A DNA stretch of 64,000 nucleotides. It comes from G963663775 sp963663775 (GTDB taxonomy: Bacteria; Bacillota; Clostridia; Oscillospirales; Butyricicoccaceae). Below the pieces are notes generated by a model that worked only from the letters and a program-made list of their open reading frames with translations, was not told the DNA's origin and made no database searches. Positions 51,116 to 58,766 of this stretch are shown in pieces. The DNA lies in NCBI GenBank assembly GCA_963663775.1, contig OY760624.1, positions 558,001 to 622,000 on the forward strand, given 5' to 3'. A program made the position numbers and the translations under genes. Each line of letters begins with the position of its first letter. Within the stretch, counting starts at the first letter, position 1.

Positions 51116-53050
51116 TTATGCAGAAAGTGTTGTACCATCCGCCAAGTACATGGTATATCCATTGTAATCAATCGTGCCGCTGTTTTCCAGTGTTGTCACA
51201 TAACAGTCGCCTGTCAGTGTCCAAGTCGAATCGCTGTCTAGGGTCACATTGACTGTGCCACCTTGTCCATCCGTGTTGATAACCCCAGTGAACGCACTGC
51301 CGTTCTGCAAGGCAAACTCTAATGTGGAAATTTCATCACAGGTGACCGCACCCGCCAACGTTTGTGCATCTGCGGTAAAGTCTAGCATGCCGCCGTTTTC
51401 GCCCTCTGTGCCCCAGCCACGGCTGGAAGAATTGCCTGCAACGGTCAAAAGTGTGTCATTTGCCAAGGTCATATCCACGCCAGATAGATAAATGGTGCTT
51501 TGTGTATTGGTGACATAGAACATATCGCCTGCAGTTGCCGTCAACGAACCGCCCGTCATGGAGAAACTGGACACGCCAACATCTGCATCACCCGACATAC
51601 TCTGATACAGCATCACATTGTGGATATTCTCGCTGTCATCCTGATAGGTGCCGCTCATATTGCCTGTGACAGCACAATCGACCAATGCAACTGAATTTTT
51701 GCCCTCAACCACCACGGCTTCGGAGTTGTTTGCTGTCAAAGTGGCATTTTCTGCCGTAATATCCGCCGTACAATAGATAGCAGGGCTTCCAGTGCCGTTG
51801 GATACATAACTGCCGTCCTCTACCACAACGGTTCCGCCTCCACGATCACTGCGAATTGCCGCCGCAGAATCGCCCTGCGTTTCCACATCCAAATGATAGG
51901 CATAAGTCGTGCCGCCGCCCGTGGTTTGGATGCCGCCGGAATTGTTCGCTGTGGTGCGAATCGTAGAATCGCTGATGGTGACGGTCGTACCTTCGCCATA
52001 GCTGAACACGCCGTTGCCATTTTGCGCACTGGTGTTGATGGTTGCGTTTGTGATAGTGACATTCGCACCATTCAGCGCCAGCAATCCCGCATTCATGCCA
52101 TAAAAATCGCCGTTTTCAGTGCTGGAAGTTGCACCCGCCGTTTTGCTGACCGTGATACCATCCAGTGTTACGATTGCACCATCGATACGCAGTGCATTTT
52201 CATCATCACCTGTAGACGTGTAGGTGGTATCACTGTAAGTGCCATCTTCCGAAAGCGTTGTTGCCGCAGTGCCATTGGTCACGGTGTCCGAACCACCAAA
52301 ACCACCGCCTGCACCACCCGGCGGAGTTCCCATATCACTTGCCGAGCCACCCAGTGCACGATAAAGCATTGCCGCAACCTGTGCATTGGTCAAAGCACCT
52401 TGCGGATTGATAGCGCCTGCGTCTGTCCCCTCAATGATGTCCATCTGCACCAACGTTGCCATGGCTGTGGTCGCCCAGCTTGAAATTGCACTGCTGTCGG
52501 TGAAATCGGACAATGAACTGTCTGTCACCTCCTCCGCAGTGAGATTCAGTGCATCCAGCGCACGATAAAGGAAGGTCATTGCCATTTCACGTGTCAAGGA
52601 ATCTATGGGATTGAATTGACCGTTGGTGTCCCCTGCTGCAATGCCATTTTCCTCTGCCCATGCCACCGCATCTGCATACGCTGCGTCCACCGCTACATCA
52701 CTGAATGTGGTGCTGGTGGTCACGTCCGGCGCACCTGCCGCCTGATACAGGGCGTTGATGTACTCTGCACGTGTAATAACAGCATTCGGGCTGAAAATGT
52801 CTCCGCTGCCTGTCATAATGCCCCGCATGGACACAAACTGCACATAGTCATAATACCATGCGTCAGACGAAACATCGCTGTAAGACATGCTGTTTGGCTG
52901 TCCGCCTGCACCGTCTGGCGGTGTCATATCCTTCAGTTGTGATTCTGTGCTAGTGGTGGTATCTGCTGCCAACGCAATCGGCAGCTGCGCCAATCCCAAG
53001 GACAACGCCAATGCACCCGCAGCGAATCTTGTATACTTACGATTTCTCAT
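51116..53050 (-). CDS. S-layer-homology protein with C-terminal beta-helix adhesin-like region
   Basis: A 644-residue surface protein: signal peptide to about 29, three SLH modules at about 57-105, 116-166 and 180-233, which anchor to pyruvylated cell-wall polymer, a Gly-rich hinge near 240-253, then about 390 residues of Asn/Thr/Ser/Gly-rich right-handed beta-helix repeats (VTLDGITVSKT, VTITNATINTS, VTISDSTIRTT, ...). No catalytic site is seen, so display or adhesion is likely. ATG 53050 or 53053 follow AAGGAG. Confidence 0.85.
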   Translation of the reverse strand: MRNRKYTRFAAGALALSLGLAQLPIALAADTTTSTESQLKDMTPPDGAGGQPNSMSYSDVSSDAWYYDYVQFVSMRGIMTGSGDIFSPNAVITRAEYINALYQAAGAPDVTTSTTFSDVAVDAAYADAVAWAEENGIAAGDTNGQFNPIDSLTREMAMTFLYRALDALNLTAEEVTDSSLSDFTDSSAISSWATTAMATLVQMDIIEGTDAGAINPQGALTNAQVAAMLYRALGGSASDMGTPPGGAGGGFGGSDTVTNGTAATTLSEDGTYSDTTYTSTGDDENALRIDGAIVTLDGITVSKTAGATSSTENGDFYGMNAGLLALNGANVTITNATINTSAQNGNGVFSYGEGTTVTISDSTIRTTANNSGGIQTTGGGTTYAYHLDVETQGDSAAAIRSDRGGGTVVVEDGSYVSNGTGSPAIYCTADITAENATLTANNSEAVVVEGKNSVALVDCAVTGNMSGTYQDDSENIHNVMLYQSMSGDADVGVSSFSMTGGSLTATAGDMFYVTNTQSTIYLSGVDMTLANDTLLTVAGNSSSRGWGTEGENGGMLDFTADAQTLAGAVTCDEISTLEFALQNGSAFTGVINTDGQGGTVNVTLDSDSTWTLTGDCYVTTLENSGTIDYNGYTMYLADGTTLSA

Positions 53051-53122
53051 CATCAAACTCCTTATCTGCAGAACCTGTCTGCCCGATGGTAGGAACATCT
53101 TTCCTCTGTATCCTTGTTTTTG

Positions 53123-53180
53123 ATTATACACACGACAGCTGAAATTACTCTGAAAATTTCGCTTCAGAATACTTTCAGAA
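53123..53180 (-). promoter_or_regulatory. Operator-like repeat array and promoter of the SLH operon
   Basis: CTGAAA occurs at 53139 and 53150, and its reverse complement TTTCAG/TTCAG at 53163-53168 and 53173-53178: two tandem pairs with 11-base period, pointing at each other around 53158. A TATAAT (minus strand, 53123-53128) lies just downstream; its -35 is poor, as in activator-dependent promoters. Eleven-base tandem half-sites are typical of OmpR-family regulators. Confidence 0.6.
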
Positions 53181-53203
53181 ACAAATCCTGCTGCAAAATC
53201 GAC

Positions 53204-53244
53204 AAAAAAGCACTCTATGAGCATAACCCATAGAGTGCTTTGCA
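53204..53244 (-). terminator. Terminator after rplL
   Basis: AAAGCACTCTATG pairs with CATAGAGTGCTTT; on the minus strand TTTTTT follows. It closes the rplJ-rplL transcript; no rpoB follows. Confidence 0.9.
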
Positions 53245-53256
53245 AGCAATATGAAA

Positions 53257-53625
53257 TTACTTAACTTCAACCTTAGCGCCAGCTTCTTCCAGCTTAGCCT
53301 TGATTGCTTCAGCGTCATCCTTAGATGCGCCTTCCTTGATGGTCTGCGGTGCGCCATCAACCTTTTCCTTTGCTTCCTTCAAGCCAAGGCCGGTGATTTC
53401 GCGAACAACCTTGATAACGTTAATCTTAGAAGAACCAGCTTCCATCAGAACAACGTCAAACTCGGTCTGCTCTTCAGCAGCAACACCTGCGTCAGCGCTT
53501 GCGCCACCTGCGATTGCAACAGGAGTTGCAGAAACGCCAAATTCTTCTTCCAGAGCCTTAACCAGCTCAGACAGCTCAATAACCTTAAGCTGCTTTACAG
53601 CTTCCATAATCTCAGCAACAGACAT
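53257..53625 (-). CDS. rplL: 50S ribosomal protein L7/L12
   Basis: Stalk protein that recruits translation factors. The 122-residue protein has the N-terminal dimerisation helix region, an Ala/Gly hinge (AIAGGASADAGVAAEE), and the C-terminal domain with EFDVVLMEAGSSKINVIKVVREITGLGLKEAKEKVD. ATG 53625 is preceded by GGAGG; the longer upstream frame belongs to the rplJ-rplL gap. Confidence 0.98.
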   Translation of the reverse strand: MSVAEIMEAVKQLKVIELSELVKALEEEFGVSATPVAIAGGASADAGVAAEEQTEFDVVLMEAGSSKINVIKVVREITGLGLKEAKEKVDGAPQTIKEGASKDDAEAIKAKLEEAGAKVEVK

Positions 53626-53702
53626 GGTAAATACCTCCAATAAATAATTCATTTTTGAATCCCGCATGTGGGATTTGCATGTGATAAAAAACCTCGGCGT
53701 GC

Positions 53703-54263
53703 TTATTCAGCAGCTTCTGCGGTTTCTTCCTTGGCAGCAACCAAAGTGCTAACCAGTGCTTCGCCATCTTCAGACTTCTGCGCAATCGCATCAAGCGCAA
53801 TTGCCAACTGCATGATGGGGAAATTGAACGAATACAGTGTCTGTGCGATAAGCACTTCCTTGCTCGGCAGGGAAGCCAATCGCTGTACTTCTGCTGCATC
53901 GATTACAGCGCCATCCAAGAAGCCAGTCTTGACATTGAAGTTTTCGTGGCTCTTTGCATAGTCGCACAAAATCTTTGCCGGTGCGATGACATCGTCTGTG
54001 GTGCTAATCGCCAGAGCGGTGGTACCATTCAGATGCTCATCCAAGCCTTCCAGACCCAATTCCTTTGCCGCAAAGCGAATCATGGTATTCTTGATAACTG
54101 CATATTCCACGCCAGCGGCACGCAGCTCACGACGGAGCTTGGTGTCATCTTCAACGGTAATGCCCTTATAGTCTACCAGAACGCCAGCCGGAGAATTCTT
54201 AATCTTTTCAATCAGGCTTGCAACCAGTGCCTTCTTTTCTTCTAAAACCTTTGCACTAGGCAT
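53703..54263 (-). CDS. rplJ: 50S ribosomal protein L10
   Basis: Base of the ribosomal stalk, binding 23S rRNA and L7/L12 dimers. The 186-residue protein has GVLVDYKGITVEDDTKLRRELRAAGVEYAVIKNT near the N-terminus and a C-terminal L7/L12-binding helix, ending in an Ala/Glu-rich tail. ATG 54263 follows AGGAGG. Preceded by an L10 leader with its own promoter. Confidence 0.97.
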   Translation of the reverse strand: MPSAKVLEEKKALVASLIEKIKNSPAGVLVDYKGITVEDDTKLRRELRAAGVEYAVIKNTMIRFAAKELGLEGLDEHLNGTTALAISTTDDVIAPAKILCDYAKSHENFNVKTGFLDGAVIDAAEVQRLASLPSKEVLIAQTLYSFNFPIMQLAIALDAIAQKSEDGEALVSTLVAAKEETAEAAE

Positions 54264-54297
54264 ACTTTTCACCTCCTGTTAAATTGATGCTTGACAT

Positions 54298-54332
54298 CAA
54301 AAAAATGTCCTTCTGCCAAAGACAGAAGGACA
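54298..54332 (-). terminator. Attenuator hairpin at the end of the L10 leader
   Basis: TGTCCTTCTG (54306-54315) pairs with CAGAAGGACA (54323-54332); on the minus strand it runs into TTTTTTT before the rplJ ribosome site, so L10 binding can end transcription early. Confidence 0.85.
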
Positions 54333-54418
54333 CAGAAACGTTTCACGTAATTGTGATGACCTCGGCGGGCGGCTGAAAAGCCTTTAAGCCAAATGGCGCC
54401 TGCTGTCTTTGACCAAGC
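54333..54418 (-). promoter_or_regulatory. Ribosomal protein L10 leader
   Basis: Minus-strand RNA with the L10-leader blocks GACAGCAGGCGCC, TTTGGCTTAAAGGC, GCCGCCCGCCGAGGTC and an attenuator hairpin. L10, alone or with L12, binds this fold to regulate rplJ-rplL. Motif order and position fit; no covariance model was run. Confidence 0.88.
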
Positions 54419-54424
54419 TATTAA

Positions 54425-54453
54425 ATTATAACACGGTCAAACCGATTTGTCAA
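54425..54453 (-). promoter_or_regulatory. Promoter of rplJ-rplL
   Basis: Minus-strand TTGACA (54448-54453) and TATAAT (54425-54430), 17 bases apart: a consensus promoter placed immediately before the L10 leader. Confidence 0.9.
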
Positions 54454-54463
54454 TCACTTTTTA

Positions 54464-55159
54464 TTAGTCAACCATTTTAGCGGTGCTAATCTTCACACCA
54501 GGTCCCATGGTGGATGCAACCACGCAAGAACGCACATACTGACCCTTTGCAGCAGACGGCTTTGCCTTGATGATGGCACCAATCAGTGCATCAAAGTTGT
54601 CCTTCAGCTTTTCTGCGCCGAAAGAAGCCTTGCCGATGGGGCAGTGGATGATGTTAGTCTTGTCCAAACGGTATTCAATCTTACCAGCCTTGGATTCCTG
54701 CACTGCCTTTGCAACGTCCATAGAAACGGTGCCTGCCTTCGGGTTCGGCATCAAGCCCTTCGGTCCGAGAACCTTACCCAAACGGCCAACGATACCCATC
54801 ATGTCCGGTGTTGCAATGACAACGTCATAATCGAAGAAGTTTTCCTTCTGAATACGCTCCAGCATGTCTTCTGCGCCAACATAATCCGCGCCTGCCTGCT
54901 CTGCTTCAGCTGCCTTTGCACCCTTAGCGAACACCAATACACGAACCTGCTTGCCAGTACCATGCGGCAGAACGATTGCACCGCGCACCTGCTGGTCTGC
55001 GTGACGGGAGTCAACGCCCAGCTTGACATGCATTTCGATGGTTTCATCGAACTTTGCCTTTGCGGTGGTGATAACGGTTTCCAGTGCTTCCGCCGGATCG
55101 TACTGCTTGGAGCGGTCGATCTGCTTGGCGCTGTCTACATATTTTTTACCCTTGCGCAC
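54464..55159 (-). CDS. rplA: 50S ribosomal protein L1
   Basis: Binds 23S rRNA at the E-site arm and can repress its own operon. The 231-residue protein has RGAIVLPHGTGK, DMMGIVGRLGKVLGPKGLMPNPKAGTV and the C-terminal FIRSCVVASTMGPGVK-type segment. The start is GTG 55159 with GGAGG upstream. It follows rplK by 184 bases, a long gap that contains an L1-site-like hairpin (55177-55217). Confidence 0.98.
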   Translation of the reverse strand: MRKGKKYVDSAKQIDRSKQYDPAEALETVITTAKAKFDETIEMHVKLGVDSRHADQQVRGAIVLPHGTGKQVRVLVFAKGAKAAEAEQAGADYVGAEDMLERIQKENFFDYDVVIATPDMMGIVGRLGKVLGPKGLMPNPKAGTVSMDVAKAVQESKAGKIEYRLDKTNIIHCPIGKASFGAEKLKDNFDALIGAIIKAKPSAAKGQYVRSCVVASTMGPGVKISTAKMVD

Positions 55160-55176
55160 TATAAATATCCTCCTTT

Positions 55177-55217
55177 AGTGGTCAATGCGGGATAGGCTAA
55201 ACCTTACCCTCCCACTC
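55177..55217 (-). promoter_or_regulatory. L1-binding-site-like structure before rplA
   Basis: On the minus strand AGTGGGAG, then GGGTA...TATCCC forming a short stem, then GACCACT. The outer GTGG/CCAC and inner stem with an unpaired GAG side reproduce the two-helix shape of L1 targets in mRNA. The element ends about 7 bases before the ribosome site of rplA, as expected for repression. Confidence 0.6.
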
Positions 55218-55343
55218 GACGGCTTCGATACCGTCGCGAAAAAAGTTTTAAATTGATGCTGTCGAAGCCTGTGTGCGGCAAAATCCATCTGCGGGCAAGG
55301 TTTGTACCCTGCTTGCCGATAGGCTCTGCCCATTGCACGATAC

Positions 55344-55769
55344 TTACTCTTCGACTGTAATGCCCATGGAACGGGCTGTGCCGGCAATCATGCTCATTGC
55401 AGCTTCCAAAGATGCTGCATTCAGGTCAGGCATCTTCATTTCTGCAATCTTCTGCACGTCTTCCTTGCTGATTTGTGCAACCTTGGTCTTGTTCGGAACC
55501 GCGCTGCCGCTTTCAATCTTGCAAGCCTTCTTAATCAGAACCGGTGCCGGCGGTGTCTTTGTGATAAAGCTGAAAGAACGATCCGCATATACAGTGATAA
55601 CAACCGGGATAATCAAACCCACGTCGTTCTTGGTACGCTCATTGAATTCCTTGGTGAACGCCATGATGTTAACACCATGCTGACCGAGTGCAGGACCTAC
55701 CGGGGGAGCCGGTGTTGCTTTGCCTGCAGGAATCTGGAGCTTAATATAACCTACTACTTTCTGTGCCAT
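55344..55769 (-). CDS. rplK: 50S ribosomal protein L11
   Basis: Part of the GTPase-associated centre. The 141-residue protein has KLQIPAGKATPAPPVGPALGQHGVNIM and the C-terminal rRNA-binding domain ending MIAGTARSMGITVEE. ATG 55769 follows AAGGAGG. Confidence 0.98.
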   Translation of the reverse strand: MAQKVVGYIKLQIPAGKATPAPPVGPALGQHGVNIMAFTKEFNERTKNDVGLIIPVVITVYADRSFSFITKTPPAPVLIKKACKIESGSAVPNKTKVAQISKEDVQKIAEMKMPDLNAASLEAAMSMIAGTARSMGITVEE

Positions 55770-55795
55770 GACTTTAGGTTTCCTCCTTAAAAAAA

Positions 55796-55833
55796 TGTGG
55801 TGGCTGGCGAGTAACGTGTGTCACTCTCCCACT
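55796..55833 (-). promoter_or_regulatory. L1-binding-site-like structure before rplK
   Basis: Minus-strand AGTGGGAGAGTGACACACGTTACTC...CCACCAC: outer GTGG/CCAC with an inner GAGT/ACTC stem and an asymmetric loop. The AGTGGGAG(G/A)GT core is shared with the element before rplA. It lies just upstream of the rplK ribosome site, the usual place of the L1 autoregulatory site. Confidence 0.65.
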
Positions 55834-55879
55834 TGCCAATGGGGATGGAAGACCATCCTGCGTTTGGAGTAAATGAGCC

Positions 55880-56407
55880 TTACTCGTCGAGTGTCTCCAC
55901 CTGGTCAAGCGCAAGCTCCACCGGTGTTTCACGTCCAAACATGGATACGACCACGCGTACCTTATCTTTTTCGGGTTCCAATACATCGACTACGCCGATA
56001 AAGCCGGCGATGGGGCCGTCAATGACACGCACACTGTCGCCCAAAGCATATGCCACTTCAATCGTGCGTTTTTCAACGCCCATCGCAATGACTTCCTCTT
56101 CGCTCAGCGGCAGCGGCTTGTTGGAATCCGGACCGACAAAGCCTGTGCACCCGCGCGTGTTGCGCACCAGATACCAGCTTTCGTCTGTCATAATCATTTT
56201 CACGAGGACATACCCGGGAAACAGCTTATGCTCTACTTCCCGTGTTTTTCCGTCCTTGATTTCTGTGACCGTTTCCACCGGAATTTTAACTGCCGTAATC
56301 AAATCGTGCAGTCTGCGGTTTTCCACCGCCTTCTCAATGGATGAGGCTACTTTATTTTCATAGCCTGAATATGTGTGTACCACATACCATTTTGCTGCGT
56401 CTGACAT
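55880..56407 (-). CDS. nusG: Transcription antitermination factor NusG
   Basis: The 175-residue protein has the NGN domain (WYVVHTYSGYENKVASSIE, LFPGYVLVKMIMTDESWYLVRNTRGCTGFVG) and a KOW domain (GDSVRVIDGPIAGFIGVV). It couples RNA polymerase with ribosome or Rho. 23 bases after secE. Confidence 0.98.
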   Translation of the reverse strand: MSDAAKWYVVHTYSGYENKVASSIEKAVENRRLHDLITAVKIPVETVTEIKDGKTREVEHKLFPGYVLVKMIMTDESWYLVRNTRGCTGFVGPDSNKPLPLSEEEVIAMGVEKRTIEVAYALGDSVRVIDGPIAGFIGVVDVLEPEKDKVRVVVSMFGRETPVELALDQVETLDE

Positions 56408-56430
56408 TTGCCCAGCCTCCTTCTTGTGCG

Positions 56431-56703
56431 TTACGCTGCCTGATTAATCAGTGCTGTAAGCCCAAGATTCAGAAGCGCGTCAATTACCCAAATAAAAACG
56501 CCAACCACTAAAATCGCTGTCACGACAACGATGGTATTGGTGCGTGTCTGCTGACGGGTCGGCCAGACAATCTTATGGATCTCACTTTTGAGTTCACGGA
56601 CCCATTTGCTGATCCGCGCAGAGAAAGACGGCTTTTTTGCCTTTGCGGACTTGTCAGACTGCTTTTTTTCAGCGGACGAACCGCCCTTTTCCAGGTCTGC
56701 CAT
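56431..56703 (-). CDS. secE: Preprotein translocase subunit SecE
   Basis: A 90-residue subunit of SecYEG: charged N-terminus, the amphipathic WVRELKSEIHKIVWPTRQQT motif, and a single membrane segment at about 58-80. 23 bases after rpmG. Order rpmG-secE-nusG-rplK-rplA is standard. Confidence 0.96.
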   Translation of the reverse strand: MADLEKGGSSAEKKQSDKSAKAKKPSFSARISKWVRELKSEIHKIVWPTRQQTRTNTIVVVTAILVVGVFIWVIDALLNLGLTALINQAA

Positions 56704-56726
56704 AAAGCGTACTTCCTTTCTCAGCT

Positions 56727-56876
56727 TTACTTGGTTTCACGATGCGGCGTATGCTTCTTGCAGAACTTGCAGTACTTGTTCATTTCAAGACGATCCGGAT
56801 CATTCTTCTTGTTTTTCATCGTGTTGTAGTTTCTTTGCTTGCACTCTGTGCATGCGAGCGTTACCTTAACGCGCAT
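56727..56876 (-). CDS. rpmG: 50S ribosomal protein L33, zinc-type (C+)
   Basis: A 49-residue protein with two CxxC pairs (CTEC and CKFC), so a zinc-binding C+ form: expression need not rise under zinc starvation. ATG 56876 follows AAAGGAGG. A TTTCACGC/GCGTGAAA hairpin (56900-56920) lies in its leader; upstream in-frame codons are leader sequence. Confidence 0.96.
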   Translation of the reverse strand: MRVKVTLACTECKQRNYNTMKNKKNDPDRLEMNKYCKFCKKHTPHRETK

Positions 56877-57005
56877 TAACGGCACCTCCTTTAAATTCCT
56901 TTCACGCAAAGGGCGTGAAATCTTGCCTCCCTTTACAGTGCTCCTGCCCTTTTGGATACTTCTAAAAAATCCGAGCATAAAAAAAGAACCTGCATAGGTG
57001 TAACA

Positions 57006-57034
57006 AGTATAGCACATCCCATTTACAAGGTCAA
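57006..57034 (-). promoter_or_regulatory. Promoter of rpmG-secE-nusG-rplK-rplA
   Basis: Minus-strand TTGACC (57029-57034) and TATACT (57006-57011), 17 bases apart, 130 bases before rpmG. Confidence 0.87.
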
Positions 57035-57126
57035 TCCTGTTTTTTCGATTTTCTCTATAATTTTGCGGCAGATTCTGCTATACTGCTATCATTACAAAAA
57101 CACACTCTATCTAGGAGGATTTGCTC

Positions 57127-57546
57127 TTGAAAATCTTAGGAATCGACTATGGCGATGCCCGCACGGGGCTTTCTGTTTCGGATGCGACCGGTATGCTCGC
57201 CGGCAGTCCCACCGTCATTCACGAATGGAACTTCGATGCCCTCACCGACAAGCTGACGGCATTCATCCAAACCAATCGCATTGAAGAAATTGTGCTGGGA
57301 CATCCAAAAAACATGGATGGCTCTGTCGGGGTACGTGCCGAAAAATGCGAAGCACTCGCCAAACTGCTGGAGGAACGCACCAAGCTTCCCGTCATCCTGT
57401 GGGATGAACGCCGCACAACCGTTTCCGCCCATGCGATTTTGCGTGAAAATGGGAAAAAGACCAAAAAACATCGCCAAAGCGTCGATGCGGTTGCCGCTTC
57501 CCTGATTTTGCAGGGATATTTGGATTATAAACGCATCCACGGCTAA
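57127..57546 (+). CDS. ruvX: Holliday junction resolvase RuvX/YqgF
   Basis: A 139-residue RNase-H-fold nuclease also linked to 16S rRNA 5'-end processing. It has ILGIDYGDARTGLSVSD with the catalytic Asp, EEIVLGHPKNMDGSVG, LWDERRTTVSA and a final DAVAASLILQGYL with the last acidic residues. TTG 57127 is eight bases after AGGAGG; a TTG two codons earlier is too close to it. It is divergent from rpmG and converges on the GH3 gene with 10 bases between. Confidence 0.94.
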   Translation: MKILGIDYGDARTGLSVSDATGMLAGSPTVIHEWNFDALTDKLTAFIQTNRIEEIVLGHPKNMDGSVGVRAEKCEALAKLLEERTKLPVILWDERRTTVSAHAILRENGKKTKKHRQSVDAVAASLILQGYLDYKRIHG

Positions 57547-57556
57547 TCAAACCAAC

Positions 57557-58702
57557 TTATTGCGGCTGCAACAGTCCCAAATCATATTTCCAGCGCAAAA
57601 CCCGTGTCACCGCTTCGTCAATCCGCTCCAGCGGCACGATGCCATTCTGCACAGCAGATATGAGCGCAGGCACTTGTGTTGCGGCATCACTGCTCAGCAC
57701 CAAATCACAGCCTGCCAAAACCGCATTGACCGCCGCTTCTTCGACGGACATCTGCCCAGTAATCGCTTGCATCGCCAAATCATCGGTCAATGCAACGCCA
57801 TCAAACTGTAATTCTTGCCGCAGCGTCTGATAAACCGCCGCAGACATGGACGCAGGATGCTGTGCATCTATCGCCTCCACACTGGTATGCGACACGAGGA
57901 TACAGTCTGCACCTGCATCGATGCCTGCCGCAAACGGCAAAAAATCCTGTTGGCGCAGCTCTGCCAAACTGCGGCTGTCCACCGCCGCACCCGTGTGCGT
58001 GTCCGCATTGCTGCCGTATCCCGGAAAATGCTTCAGCACCGTGCCCACGCCATTGTTTTGCATTGCCTGCACCACAGCGGCAACATACTCTGCTGTTTCT
58101 GCCGCCGGCTGTCCAAATGCACGGGCATACATGAAATCCTGCGCATCGGTCGAAACATCGCAGACAGGTGCCAAATCCACATTCAGACCCAAATCCTTTA
58201 GAAATTGTGCTTTTTCTGCCGCATCTGCCACAATAGCATCCATGCCGCCTTGTGCATACACTTGTTGCGGCGAACGAAATTTCTGATCACGATACTGCGG
58301 ATATTTGCTGGCACGCACAACCGTGCCGCCTTCCTCATCCGTTGCCATCAGCATCGGGATGGAGGCATCCGCTTGACAGGCTTGCAGCAATTCCCGCAGT
58401 TCTTCTTTTGTGCGATGTTCAAAATCCCTTGCAAACAGCACATATCCGCCCAGTGATAGCGCTTGTGCCTGCTCGGCTTCTCCGTTTTCGGGGCATCGTG
58501 CCAAAAACAACTGCCCTGCTTTTTGCTCCAATGTCATTTGCGCAAGCATCTGCTGTACGGTGGTGTCACGTGGGTCTGGCTGCTCCTGCACAGGCGTTGG
58601 CGTTTCGACTGTTGGCTGCGGCATTTGCGCCTGTTCCCTGCATGCTGTAAGACCTATACACAACAAAACCGCAAAAATCCATGCAAAAATCCTTTTTTTC
58701 AT
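57557..58702 (-). CDS. Glycoside hydrolase family 3 lipoprotein, beta-N-acetylhexosaminidase-like
   Basis: A 381-residue predicted lipoprotein with lipobox LTAC (Cys21). The catalytic barrel has LFLARCPENG, ATDEEGGTVVR, the NagZ-type KHFPGYGSNADTHTG motif, and the nucleophile region ALTDDLAMQAI. Family members release N-acetylglucosamine from muropeptides; the lipid anchor suggests turnover at the outer face. ATG 58702 follows AAGGAGG; the frame is open upstream into the mocR terminator. No separate promoter is visible. Confidence 0.88.
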   Translation of the reverse strand: MKKRIFAWIFAVLLCIGLTACREQAQMPQPTVETPTPVQEQPDPRDTTVQQMLAQMTLEQKAGQLFLARCPENGEAEQAQALSLGGYVLFARDFEHRTKEELRELLQACQADASIPMLMATDEEGGTVVRASKYPQYRDQKFRSPQQVYAQGGMDAIVADAAEKAQFLKDLGLNVDLAPVCDVSTDAQDFMYARAFGQPAAETAEYVAAVVQAMQNNGVGTVLKHFPGYGSNADTHTGAAVDSRSLAELRQQDFLPFAAGIDAGADCILVSHTSVEAIDAQHPASMSAAVYQTLRQELQFDGVALTDDLAMQAITGQMSVEEAAVNAVLAGCDLVLSSDAATQVPALISAVQNGIVPLERIDEAVTRVLRWKYDLGLLQPQ

Positions 58703-58731
58703 CCCACTGCCTCCTTCTGCGCCACGTTTGC

Positions 58732-58766
58732 AAAAAACATCCGCCGATTCTGCGGATGTTTTTTTA
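58732..58766 (-). terminator. Terminator after the MocR-type gene
   Basis: AAAAAACATCCGC pairs with GCGGATGTTTTTTT around CGATTCT; on the minus strand it ends in TTTTTTG. Confidence 0.85.
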
